A stretch of DNA of 64,000 bases from Euleptes europaea (GCF_029931775.1 NC_079321.1:16574501-16638500); one strand, 5' to 3'. Counted from the first letter of the stretch, positions 1 to 8,976 are shown. Numbers and translations are program-made. Notes: generated by a model not told the origin, from the sequence alone.

Positions 1-495
1 TGGCCGTGTTAGTCTGTCTGCAGTAGTAGAAAAGGGCAAGAGTCCAGTAGCACCTTAAAGACTAGCAAGAATATTTTCTGGTAGGGTATGAGCTTTCGTG
101 AGCCACAGCTCACTTCTTCAGATGCAGCTCGAATGTGAATCCATCTGTCTTTAAGTAGAGGAGAGTGAGTTCAGACAAGCATTAGTATGTCAATGTTAAC
201 AGTATGTAAATGTGAATAGCAGGCGTGATGGGATTATGCGTGGTATGCAGAAGAGTCTGTGATGTCCAGGGGAGAGATGGGTGTGGAGAAATCAGCATTG
301 GTAATGAGACATGAATACATTTACATACTAATGCTTGTCTGAATTCACTCTCCTCTACTTAAAGACAGATGGATTCACATTCTAGCTGTATCTGAAGAAG
401 TGAGCTGTGGCTCACGAAAGCTCATACCCTGCCAGAAAATATTTTTGTTAGTCTTTAAGGTGCTACTGGACTCTTGCCCTTTTTGTTCTACTAGG
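1..495. mobile_element. Inverted pair of Penelope-like element ends
   Basis: A minus-strand arm (about 24-189) and a plus-strand arm (about 324-493) are near-identical inverted copies around a spacer of about 130 bp. Each reads outward as a detection block (GTCTTTAAGGTGCTACTGGA) next to a hairpin-containing CTGAAGAAG module. Ends of this style, with a short hammerhead-like fold, are known from Penelope-like retroelements. The assignment rests on that resemblance and on a related end at 47229 that adjoins GIY-YIG endonuclease remnants. No coding part is present, so this is a fossil terminus or a pair of them. Confidence 0.6.
388..427 (+). ncRNA. Hammerhead-like ribozyme motif in Penelope-like end
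   Basis: The elements in order are GTAT (388-391), CTGAAGA core (392-398), an extra A, stem II GTGAGC/GCTCAC (400-405 with 410-415, loop TGTG), GAA (416-418), a palindromic AGCT as minimal stem III (419-422), C (423) and ATAC (424-427), which pairs with GTAT. This is the type I hammerhead strand order, and very short palindromic stem III is known for Penelope-like elements. The extra A before stem II departs from the canonical core, so activity is uncertain. A degraded mirror copy lies on the minus strand at about 86-125. Confidence 0.6.
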
Positions 496-579
496 AAAAA
501 TATATCATTGTCGTATCATGTGTTACCACAATGAACTTCACCTGCGGCCATACGTGAAAAGGCAGCTGTGTGTTATATG

Positions 580-727
580 TAGGGTTGCCAACCTCAAGCA
601 GGTCGCTGGAGATCTCCTGCTATTACAACTGATCTCCAGCCGATAGAGATCAGTTCACCTGGAGAAAATGGCCGCTTTGGCAATTGGACTCTATAGCATC
701 GAAGTCCCTCCCCTCCCCAAACCTTGC
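580..727 (+). mobile_element. hAT-type MITE (TAGGGTTGCCA family), 3' truncated
   Basis: The copy starts with the family terminus TAGGGTTGCCAACC and runs through the internal blocks GGAGATCTCCTGCTATTACA and CAATTGGACTCTAT. It stops abruptly where an oppositely oriented copy begins at 728, so the GGGACCTGGCAACCCTA end is missing. Confidence 0.85.
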
Positions 728-919
728 TAGGGTTGCCATGTCCCTCTTCACCATCGGCGGGAGGTTTTGGGGGAGGAGCCTGAAGAGGGCGGGGTTTGAG
801 GAGGGGAGGGACTTCAGAGCCATAGAGTCCAATTGCCAAAGCGACCATTTTCTCCAGGTGATTTCTGTCGGCTGGAGATCAACTGTAATAGCAGGAGATC
901 TTCTGCTATTACCAGGAGG
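728..919 (-). mobile_element. hAT-type MITE (TAGGGTTGCCA family), reverse
   Basis: The sequence opens with TAGGGTTGCCATGTCCCTC and reads the same internal blocks as its neighbour in reverse orientation. It decays around 905-919 before the ACCTGGAGGTTGGCAACC end. Together with 580-727 it makes a head-to-head pair, probably one copy inserted into another. Confidence 0.85.
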
Positions 920-967
920 ATGTTATTACAAAAATAGACACTTCTGTGTATCCAGTAGTTAAGCCAA

Positions 968-1017
968 TTCTTTTTTTGTCCTATAAGCATACGTGTGCTT
1001 ATAGGACAAAAAAAGAA
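968..1017. repeat. Perfect 22-bp inverted repeat
   Basis: Arms 968-989 and 996-1017 are exact reverse complements around the six-base loop TACGTG. Each arm contains GTCCTATAAGCA next to a T/A tract. No known element is recognised. Confidence 0.9.
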
Positions 1018-1019
1018 AT

Positions 1020-1440
1020 ACATACTAAGTGAAAAGATTAAGGTAGTAACAACATTTTATTTTTATTTTCTTGTATAAATAATATGAGAATAGTCAGAAA
1101 GAAGAGGAGAATATATTATTATATGATTTTTTATTGATGATAGGCTGAGGAACTGATGAAGAACGAAACGGCCGTCTTCCTTACCTGTCTGACTTCTGAT
1201 GAATATATTGTTGCTTAAAGAAGAAGAAATATTGTTAAATTAGTATTGATATGGTGATGTGTTTACTTATCTATATTTATATATGAGAATCATACACTCT
1301 CTTGTGTGTATACACTTGCTTGTGAATAGATTGTGTGACTTGGTAACTTATGACCTGTGCTTTGATATGACTCTTGCATTATATTGGAATTATATTGAAA
1401 TTGCTTAAATATTTTTTCTGTGTGAATTTTGGCTCAATTA
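1020..1440 (+). repeat. AT-rich unit carrying a hammerhead-like motif
   Basis: This AT-rich stretch follows the 22-bp palindrome and runs to a hAT terminal fragment at 1439. It holds the ribozyme-like motif at 1139-1189. Its layout (motif followed by a few hundred AT-rich bases) resembles the units at about 7395-7837 and 48700-49258, although outside the motif I see little primary sequence identity to them. Confidence 0.35.
1139..1189 (+). ncRNA. Hammerhead-like ribozyme motif (site 1)
   Basis: Stem I is GATAGG-CTG-AGGAA (1139-1152) against TTCCT-TA-CCTGTC (1177-1189), eleven pairs with one wobble and a 3x2 internal loop. The canonical core CTGATGA is at 1153-1159 and GAA at 1165-1167. Stem III is the palindrome ACGGCCGT (1168-1175), followed by C at 1176 as the expected cleavage residue. 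Stem II is only AGAAC and cannot form a real helix, so this copy is probably inactive. Confidence 0.5.
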
Positions 1441-1532
1441 CCTGGAGGTTGGCAACCCTAAACCTCGCCTTCCTCAGGCTCCGCCCCAAAAACCTCCTGC
1501 TGGTGGCGAAGAGGGACCTGGCAACCCTAATT
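1439..1532. mobile_element. Two abutting hAT MITE end fragments
   Basis: TACCTGGAGGTTGGCAACCC (from about 1439) is the left terminus read in reverse. It is joined directly to the right-hand third of a forward copy ending GGGACCTGGCAACCCTAA at 1532. The interior of the element is absent. Confidence 0.75.
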
Positions 1533-1574
1533 ATATGGTGCCTTAGTATTTATGCGTGTGCATGCACATCCTGA

Positions 1575-1650
1575 CTTAGATGGCCTCTTGCCTTGAAAAC
1601 CCTGTGGGGTCACCATAAGTCGGCTGCAACTTGACGGCATTTTCCACCAG
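1575..1650 (+). mobile_element. Bov-B-derived SINE tail fragment
   Basis: The block TCTTGCCTTGAAAACCCTGT followed by GGTCACCATAAGTCGGCTGC and ACTTGACGGCA is the 3' tail that Sauria-type SINEs share with Bov-B. The tRNA head is missing. Confidence 0.7.
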
Positions 1651-1830
1651 CACGCACAGTAAAGCCGCAACTCATCCTTTGCACTCTTGGCCTTCTAATA
1701 TAGCCATTCGTGTGGGTAAGGCTGTTGTGTTTCCAAACAGGGCTTCAAATATATGAATGGAAATAAGTGATTTCTTCCCTGCTGACAGAGACTTCACGAA
1801 CCCTCCCACCCAGCCCCAGGTTCTTTATGT

Positions 1831-1908
1831 ACAGTGCAATCCTAAGGACACTTTGCTGAGAGTTAGACCTATTTAGTAGTATTCTGAGTAGACCTGCTTA
1901 GGATTGCT
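1831..1908. mobile_element. Degenerate copy of the CAGTGCAATCCTAA palindromic MITE
   Basis: The stretch begins ACAGTGCAATCCTAAGG and ends CTTAGGATTGCTC, so its ends are inverted copies. The middle has diverged. It matches the termini of the copies at 6364, 19826 and 40578. Confidence 0.65.
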
Positions 1909-1932
1909 CCCATAGTGTGTGTGAATGGTAAA

Positions 1933-2134
1933 TAGGGTTGCCAGCTCCGGGTTGGGAAATACCTGGAGATTTTGGGGGCAGAGCCTGAGGAGTGTGGGGT
2001 TTGGGGAGGGGAGGGACATCAATTCCATAGAGTCCAATTGCCAAAGCGGCCCTTTTCTCCAGGGGAACTGATCTCTATCGGCTGGTTGTAATAGTAGGAG
2101 ATCTCCAGCGAGTACCTGGAGGTTGGCAACCCTA
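1933..2134 (-). mobile_element. hAT-type MITE, near full length, with 8-bp TSD
   Basis: The 202-bp element starts TAGGGTTGCCAGCTCC and ends GGTTGGCAACCCTA. It is flanked by a perfect 8-bp duplication ATGGTAAA (1925-1932 and 2135-2142), the size hAT transposases make. The left end carries the variant GGTTGGGAAATACCTGG, marking a second subfamily also seen at 36338. Confidence 0.93.
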
Positions 2135-2309
2135 ATGGTAAATGTTAGAAACATAACAAGATAAATGAGAAGAGTAGTTATCTTGGAAGGTTTTTTTTGC
2201 AGTTATAACAGAATTTCTTTTTATTTAACTAATAATTTCCATAAGTTACCTCCTTCCAGCATCCTCCCATGCACTCAAGTCATGGTGGCTAAAAGGAGAT
2301 TTTTCAGGA

Positions 2310-3090
2310 TCACTTAGGTTGCAATCTGGGGTGGGGGGAAGCTCTTTAGGAGCCGCTGTGACCTCGTGCTGGAGTAAGTGCCCCTTTAACCCAGGATAAG
2401 GGGCTCTTACACCATCACGGGTGGGGTTCACGCGGGCACTGGGATGCGATGCAGTGGTGCGGGGCGCTGGCACTGCCTCCTGGCAGTGTTCCAGTGGTGC
2501 AAGTGCCCACATCAGCATCCTGGGAGACATTCCTGGGGGCGGAGCTGCCTTTAGGCAGTGTGGTGTAGTGGTTAAGAGTGGTGGTTTGGAGTGGTGGACT
2601 CTGATCCAGAGAACCGGGTTTGATTCCCTACTCCTCCATGAGCGGCAGAAGCTAATGTGGTGAACTGGATTTGTTTCCCCACTCCTCCACATGAAGCCAG
2701 CTGGGTGACCTTGGGCTAGTCACAGCTCTGTTAGAGCCCTCTCAGCCTCCCGTACCTCGCAGGGTGTCTGCTATGGGGAGGGGAAGGGAAGGTGATTGTA
2801 GCTGGTTTGATTCTCCCTTAAGTGGTAGAGAAAGTTGGCATATAAAAGCCAACTCTTCTTCTTCTTCCTAACTCCTTTCACCCTGGAAACACCCCCCTCA
2901 CTCTGCGGCATTGTTACGCCACCTTTTTTTGGTGGTGCAGGCTCCCTGTTGTCAATGGGGGCATTTTCCTTTTTAATTTTTTTTCAAGTTTTTGAATTTC
3001 TTTTCGGCAGCCAGGGAGGTTCTGAGGAGGTGGCATGGCTGCGCCACTCCCACCCATGGCGGCTCTACCCCCCCCTTCAAGATTGGGCTG
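2310..3090 (+). repeat. GC-rich dispersed repeat R1, split by a SINE
   Basis: The two halves (2310-2551 and 2869-3090) flank the SINE at 2552. Shared landmarks with the copies at 23985, 31885 and 54105 are ATTCCTGGGGGCGGAGCTGCC and, after the SINE, a CTCCCTGTTGTCAATGGGG-type block followed by a pyrimidine-rich run. No family name is recognised and no coding signal is seen. Confidence 0.6.
2552..2868 (+). mobile_element. tRNA-headed SINE (S1, Sauria-like), full length
   Basis: The head AGTGTGGTGTAGTGGTTAAG contains a box A-like TGGTGTAGTGG, and GGTTTGATTCC matches box B. The body ends with GGCATATAAAAGCCAACTC and a short (CTT)n tail. It lies inside repeat R1. Confidence 0.92.
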
Positions 3091-4735
3091 TTACAATACA
3101 ATAAGAATGACAGTGCTCTTCAAAATTGGATGGTCTGCACTGGATGAGTCATGTAGGTGGGGCTTAACAAAGTACCATTTTTGTAGAGCAGAAGCAACCA
3201 CTGATAGAGAAGATCCGGATGAATTGTGAAAAAGGCCTACGGATTCTGAAAAGGGTCTGAAAAGATCCAAAAGGCATCGAGAGCTCAGCATGCTCCCAAT
3301 GGTGATTTTAAAGTTAGTCTCTGAACGTCTGAAATTAGCCAATTGAACGGGTCGACAATGGATGGTTGGTGGCTAAGGTACTGCGCTGATGATGCCGTGA
3401 TCAAGAAGCTTCTGAGTTTGTGACAACTTTCCAGCTCATGTGATACCGCTGTCGCCTACGGTGACTCCAGGGGGGTGTTAACGTGATGAGGACCCTGCCC
3501 ACACTGGAAGAGGAGAAGCAAGCTCAGAAGCTTCTAGATGATGTCACATTGCCAGTGATATCATTTAAAGTGTGCTTGGACTGATAAGCCTCACCAGGGC
3601 ATTGTTGATGTGTTAAATGGAGATGTCCCTCAGGTGTCCTCTTCACCAGGTTTTAATAAATCCAACGCGAGGGTGGCTCTCCATCACTTACTTGTCCCTC
3701 TTTTTCCTCGTTGCTTCTTTGCTGTATCCGCTTGAAGCAAGTGTTTTTGGCAGGTGCCATATCTTTCCATACAGTTGTCAACTGGTGGCAGTGCCAGAAC
3801 CCGCATTCATACGGACAATTGGTTTCAGATAGTGTGCAAGTATTTTGGCGAAAAGGAAATAGGTATTGCTTTTTAGCAGCAGTTTTGTGGAACGAAACGC
3901 TCATTTCTCAACGGGCGTTAGGTTAGATTTTTAGAATTGAGGTTGTTTGTGGCTATGGAAAAGCTGGACAATTTTGGGTGACCTTTTTATAGCTGACAAC
4001 TGATAATTCATTACTCAAGCAGTTCTTGTCAAGAGTCAATATGAACTTTGCTGGAGGATGTGGTGACTTTGGTTATTCCTATTTCTATTTGATTTACAGC
4101 CACATGATTTCATTAAATGAAAACGTAATAAGGACGGTTCCTGCCAACCTCCTTTACTTGAGACCACAAATCCCAAAATGGGGGAGGGGGGAGGGTGAGG
4201 AATTTGGTCCCGTCTTCCTGCAGATGTCCCTTTGACTCATGGATTTTTTTTTTTATAAACTTGTAAAACAGTGTTTATTTTCTCCCGTTAGATCATGACC
4301 TTTTGAGTTTTCCATTTCGTGTTGTCACAAAGATAACCTCATTTTGCTAATAAGAACTTGAGAACTGAATACATTTTCTCGCTGCTGGCAGTGTCGGAGG
4401 CTCAAATAAGTTTCAAGCGCATGCCAGAACTACTTGGAGTCTGCTGTCCTTCCTTCCTAGATACACCCAATGTAGTCCTCGTTGGCCAATGTTCAAAGGT
4501 GAACAAAAATTATGCAGGGTTTCCCCTTTTAATTAAATGACAAGGAAATAATGTTATCTCTGCGTGTGGGTGAGCTTACTATGAAGGAAACTTACTTGAA
4601 TAGGGCCCCTTTCTGTCTGGTAGATGTCCCAGTAAGTAAGTAAGAACCTGAATTTTAGTCGTCATGCACTGTGCAAGCCCTGCTATGCATTTGGGGGAAT
4701 ATATTTTTTACTTCACTTTTCTCCCCAATATACTT
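3091..4735. other. Unrecognised, no supported gene
   Basis: I see no coding exon, SINE or LINE here. Local oddities are GTGGAACGAAACGC followed by a matching GGGCGTT (about 3881-3922), which looks like a stray hairpin, and a T run near 4243. Confidence 0.5.
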
Positions 4736-5153
4736 TTCTCCCCAACAGGGAAGCAGCTTACATCATTCTCCTCTCCTCCATTTTATCCTTACAAAAACCC
4801 TGTGAGGTAGGTTAGAGTGCAAGTGGAGGGGTCGGGGCTCAGTGGTAGAGCATCTGCTTGGCATGCAGAAGGTCTCAGGTTCAATCCCCGGCATCTCCAG
4901 TTAAAGGGACTAGGCAAGTAGGTGATGTGAAAGACCTCTGCCTGAGACCCTGGAGAGTTGCTGACAGTCTGAGTAGACAGTACTGACTTGGATGGACCAA
5001 GGGTCTGATTCAGTATAAGGCAGCTTCATGTGTTTATGTGTTCATGAGAGTGTGCCTGACCCAAAGTCACCCAGCAAACATCCATAGCATGAGTGGGGAT
5101 TCAAACCCAGGTCTCTCAGATCCAACACTAATCACTAAACAACACTGACTCTC
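4736..5153 (-). mobile_element. Old Sauria-type SINE, interrupted
   Basis: The left part (CCCTGTGAGGTAGGTTAGAG at about 4799-4817) and the right part (GGATTCAAACCCAGGTCTCT, to the reversed tRNA head ending near 5153) belong to one reverse-oriented SINE. A second SINE sits between them. The matching GAGGATAAAATGG-type tail is diverged. Confidence 0.75.
4820..5046 (+). mobile_element. tRNA-headed SINE (S2) nested in an older SINE
   Basis: The head GGCTCAGTGGTAGAGCATCT has box A, and GGTTCAATCCCC has box B. The body runs to AAGGCAGCTTCATGTG and a TGTTTATG-type tail. AGAGTG (4814-4819) is repeated at 5047-5052 and is the likely target-site duplication. Confidence 0.9.
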
Positions 5154-6363
5154 AAGCTTTGTACAGTTTTATATGTCTAGGCTATGTTCAGGAGCCATGT
5201 ACACAAGTTACCGTGAATGCCCTTACAATATGTGTACATTGCTCACTTGATTTTTCTTTGTATATGCATCGAGTAATTCTTACGCTACATTCAACACATG
5301 TGTAGCTCGACATTTGATTTCAATCCCATAGTCTCCAGGTGCTGGTCTCTGGTTTTATTTTTAAAGCGAACAGATGAGCACTGTAATGTGTGAACAGGGT
5401 TCAGGCTTTCAGCTGAAACATGTGGTAGTCTGGGGGCAGGAATAGCGGGTACAATACTGCTTCCCCTCACACGCATACATTCAGCCTACGCACTTTTGAA
5501 GGTGTGAACAGGGTTCGTATAGACTTAGTACAAGATTACAGACTTTTTGGGTGAACTCTGGGCCTTTTATACAGGGACGTTTCCCCACTGCCACCCCCAC
5601 CGACTGCTTTGGATCTTCCTTTTGATTATACATGTCTTTCCCGCCCATCAGAGGTCACTTCGCTTTCCCTGTACATTTTGCCTGCGTTTTCCAGATTCTG
5701 GCTAAAACAGCATCCAGAAACACAGGCATAACACGCTGGGAGAGCGAGATGACCTCTGATGGTCAGGAAAGGTATGCATAGTCAAAAGGAAGCCCCGAAG
5801 CAGTCGGCGGGGGTGACTGTGGGGAAATGTCCCAACATAAAAGGTAATTATTTCAGATACTTTTCTTCCCCTGAAAGCACCAACTTGGAAAACACCAGTC
5901 ACCCAGTTTCCCAAGAAATAGTTGGCAGTTCCTTTGGCTTTTTTTTTTTTGATGGTTTGATTTTTTATTTTTATTTTTTGGTTCTCCCTGTGATTTCCTT
6001 CTTCTGCGAAGACAGCCCTTCTATCTTTTCATTCTGTTAAAGGTTTCAGGGTTCATTCACACAGTGCAGACAGTTTGCATCTGATATGAATTGGCTCCGT
6101 TCCACCGAAGTTACCACGCAATGTTGAGTCATGCCTGGGAAGGTGGAATTTATTTGGGATTGAATATACAGTGCTGGGTCACAGCTTGGAAGTTCCCGGT
6201 GAATATAAAATTGCCAAGGTAACCCTAAGTAGGCAGTGTAGATGGTTCTGGTTCACGTAACCAACTAGTGTGAGGTTGGTGTCTTCCAGACAGCAGCCTC
6301 AGTCTGGTTTTTCCCACCTCCAGGGAACCTCCATTCATAGCTGTCCAAGTGATCCTAACACAC
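5154..6363. other. Unrecognised, no supported gene
   Basis: No exon or named repeat is recognised. GTGTGAACAGGGTTC occurs twice (near 5389 and 5503). A pure T run lies near 5940. Confidence 0.45.
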
Positions 6364-6457
6364 TAACAGTGCATTCCTAAGGAGAGTTACTCCAGTCTAA
6401 GCCCATTGAAATGAATGGGCTTAGACTGGAGTAACTCTCCTTAGGAATGCACTGTTA
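6364..6457. mobile_element. Near-perfect palindromic MITE, 44-bp arms
   Basis: Arms 6364-6407 and 6414-6457 are exact reverse complements around GAAATG. The arm starts TAACAGTGCATTCCTAAGG. Degraded relatives occur at 1831, 19826, 23047 (split) and 40578, so this is a dispersed family. The perfect arms suggest a young copy or recent correction between arms. Confidence 0.9.
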
Positions 6458-6683
6458 ATGTTTTTATGTGAAACTTCCTTGTGTGTGTGACCTACCTTCG
6501 GTGTTTGGCTTTTTTTGGCTTTGTGCATGTGTATGTGTGCACATCCTGGAGCGATGTGGCAATATACTGCCTTCATTGGCGTATGCAGTTACTTTCCCCA
6601 AAGCCTACCAGCGAATCATACCTTAGTTACATATCTGTCCTTTTGATTGGTTATCTGCTTTCCCAGGTTTGACTGGTTCTTTT

Positions 6684-7051
6684 TCCTCCCAATAAATTGT
6701 TGTTTTCAATTCCATATAATACAAACAAAAAAGATATTACAAAATAACTCATTACTTTTTTAAAACAAATTTAACAAATGACAACCCAAAAAACAAATAA
6801 CATATCACACAGACATAACACCAACACAATTCTAACATTATGGCATACCTAATCTACTTTACTAATAGAAACATATATTTTATTAATTATTCTATGTATA
6901 AAATTATTACCAACTGCCCCAATCTATCAAACACATTATAATATTTGTACTTTGTTTTTACTTTACCAGTATAACCAAACACATTATAATATTTGTACTG
7001 TTTTTTTACTTTACCAGTATAACCTATCTATCCCTTTTGAAACACCTAAGA
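6684..7051 (-). mobile_element. LINE (L1-like) 3' end with 16-bp TSD
   Basis: An AT-rich insert of 368 bp is flanked by TTTGACTGGTTCTTTT at 6668-6683 and 7052-7067. A long duplication of this kind is typical of target-primed reverse transcription. Read on the minus strand, the insert ends with an AATTGAAAACAACAATTTATT style tail, which fits an L1-type 3' end, but no coding region is included to prove the family. Confidence 0.65.
6929..7024. repeat. 48-bp tandem duplication
   Basis: The unit beginning AAACACATTATAATATTTGT and ending CAGTATAACC is repeated head to tail (6929-6976, 6977-7024) with only slight differences. It lies within the L1-like insert. Confidence 0.9.
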
Positions 7052-7164
7052 TTTGACTGGTTCTTTTGATCACCCGTGCTGTCCTTCCTTCACTTTTTGA
7101 ATTACAAACAGTGACTAAAGAAGGCAGCATTGCTACGACCATGGCTACAGAAATGTTGCTTTAA

Positions 7165-7394
7165 GAGAAGAAGAGTTATGCTGACTTTCTCTACCACTCA
7201 AGGGAGACTCAAACCGGCTTACAATCACCTTCCCTTCCTCACAACAGACACCCTGTGAGGTAGGTGGGGCCGAGAGAGTGCTATTGGCCCAAGGTCACCC
7301 AGCTGGCTTCATGTGGAGAAGTGGGGAAACAAATCCAGTTCACCAGATTAGCCTCTGCCGCCCATGTGAAGGAGTGGGGAATCAAACCGGGTTT
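7165..7394 (-). mobile_element. SINE S1, tRNA head missing
   Basis: The reverse-oriented copy opens with the GAAGAAGAG tail and GACTTTCTCTACCACTCAAG. It stops at GGAATCAAACCGGGTTT, the box B region, so the box A half of the head is lost where the next unit begins. Confidence 0.9.
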
Positions 7395-7837
7395 GTGACT
7401 GCACTGGGAAGAATCCCAATGCTGAGCTTGTGTGTATGCTCTGTTGAATTTGAATTATACTACGTGAGTGAGACTGTCTGATAATTTTTGTGGAATTGAA
7501 AGATGGACAAGCTGAAGAAGATTTGAAACATGTGACAGACCGGCTCCATGTACTTGCCATCTCCTGCCCAGGAATTTGTTCTCTTGTTGACTTTTCATTC
7601 AGGCTCAAACCCGATTATTACATGGACTCACCAGTGCTAAGGCACTCATCAGTGCTTTAGGTTCCCGTTTGATTCTGTTCCTTTCTATGTATTTTTGAAT
7701 TTGTACTTATAGTTATATTATAGGCACCTTTACGTTGAGAATTCATCAACTTTAGGAGTGCTAGTAAATTGGTATATAGTTTGTAGGTGTTGCACTAGTA
7801 TTATTGAATTGAGCCGTCGTGCTACTGGTTGCATCTA
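7395..7837 (+). repeat. Unit carrying a hammerhead-like motif (site 2)
   Basis: The stretch between a truncated SINE and a truncated MITE holds the ribozyme-like motif at 7501-7562. Its right end TTGAATTGAGCCGTCGTGCT resembles TTGTTGAGCCTCGTGCTGCC at about 49207-49226, which suggests that the two units are copies of one element. Confidence 0.4.
7501..7562 (+). ncRNA. Hammerhead-like ribozyme motif (site 2)
   Basis: Stem I is AGATGG-a-CAAG (7501-7511) with CTTG-CCATCT (7553-7562), ten pairs and one bulged A. The core CTGAAGA is at 7512-7518 and GAA at 7525-7527. Stem III is ACATG/CATGT (7528-7532 with 7547-7551) around a 14-base loop. A at 7552 is the expected residue before the cleavage point. 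Stem II (AGATTT) is too short to pair, so activity is doubtful. Confidence 0.55.
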
Positions 7838-8029
7838 AACTCCAGCTACTAGCTGGAGATCTCCTGCTATTACAACTGATCTCCAGCCAATAGAGATCAG
7901 TTCACCTGGAGAAAATGGCCACTTTTGCAATTGGACTCTATGGTATTGAAGTCCCTCCCCTCCCCAAACCCTGCCCTCCTCAGGCTCCACCCCAAAAACC
8001 TCCCGCGAAGAGGGACCTGGCAACCCTAA
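7837..8029 (+). mobile_element. hAT-type MITE, left end truncated
   Basis: The copy begins inside the left terminus at about AAACTCCAGCTACTAGC and is intact to GGGACCTGGCAACCCTA. The first dozen bases are lost at the junction with the site 2 ribozyme unit. Confidence 0.88.
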
Positions 8030-8114
8030 CACCAAACCAAACAAAAAAAAAAAGTCTTCACCTGCTGGCAGAAGACAATGTTAAGAGTGAGACAGATGAA
8101 TTTCCCTGAGGAGG

Positions 8115-8440
8115 GAATTGCAAAGTTTTGGCGCCACAACCAAGAAGGCCCTTTCTTGGGTTGCCACCAGTCTAGCCTCAGATGTCAGGGGCACTCAGAG
8201 CCTCCAGAGATCTCTGAAGTGCTCAGGTAGGTTCCTATGGGAGTAGGCAGCCCTGAAGGTAGGCTGGTCCTAAGCCACATAGAGCTTTAATATCAGCACC
8301 TTGAATTGAGCCCAGAAGCAAATGGGGAGCCCGGGTAGGTGGAACAAGATTGGGATGATAGGGTCACTATGACCCACCCCAGTGTTCTGGCCACAACATT
8401 CTGCACCAGTTGTAGCTGTTGAGTGATTCATTCTGGAAAA
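8115..8440 (-). repeat. Old LINE-like dispersed repeat
   Basis: The text GGCGCCACAACCAAGAAGGC, then CCTAAGCCACATAGAGCTTT and CACCTTGAATTGAGCCCAGA, is a repeat type common in lizards, probably a LINE 3' region. Related but diverged stretches lie near 20230 and 25840. Family and orientation are uncertain. Confidence 0.45.
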
Positions 8441-8976
8441 TGCAAACTCTGAAAGAACCCTAGATTACCTGTTCCAAAAATACGGATCCTCACAATCAAG
8501 GGAGGAATTGTGAGGAGGGTTTTGTAAACTGGATTCTTGTATTTCAAAACCCTGCTGGGGGCAGAACCATTTGGAGCAGAAAAATCGTAGCAGGTACAAA
8601 GTTAAGCACGCCTTTCCTGTAGCCTCTGTGATGTAAATTCCTTTCTCCAAGAGCTGTTTTCTGCTGTTCGGTTTCAGAACTGTTGCATGCATGATATATG
8701 TGTTGTAGTCTGCTGCTGTGCCTGTAGGAGGCCCCTTGTTCACACTTGGCATTTCTAGTTAATAGATTTTGAACAGCAACTGTGGTTCAAGCCTCTGGCA
8801 AGCTTCTTCCGTGCCAAGTAGACCATACTGGGTTAGATGAGTCACATCTTTATACTCCTTAAACCAGATGGAAGGCGGGAAATACGGACGTTGCTTCTTC
8901 ATTTACTGCATTCTGTGCTTGATGTAAGGAAGTAAGATACATTAATGGAGAACAGGCCCATCAGTGGCTGGTAGCC

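Noticed and set aside
594-848. Open frames with LYGIEVPPLPK or DSMALKSLPSP text at many sites
   Set aside because: They are translations of the TAGGGTTGCCA MITE and recur with every copy.
3881-3922. Fifth hammerhead candidate at GAACGAAACGC
   Set aside because: There is no CUGANGA core upstream at a usable distance.
6929-7024. CRISPR-like direct repeats
   Set aside because: There are only two adjacent units without spacers, in a vertebrate genome.
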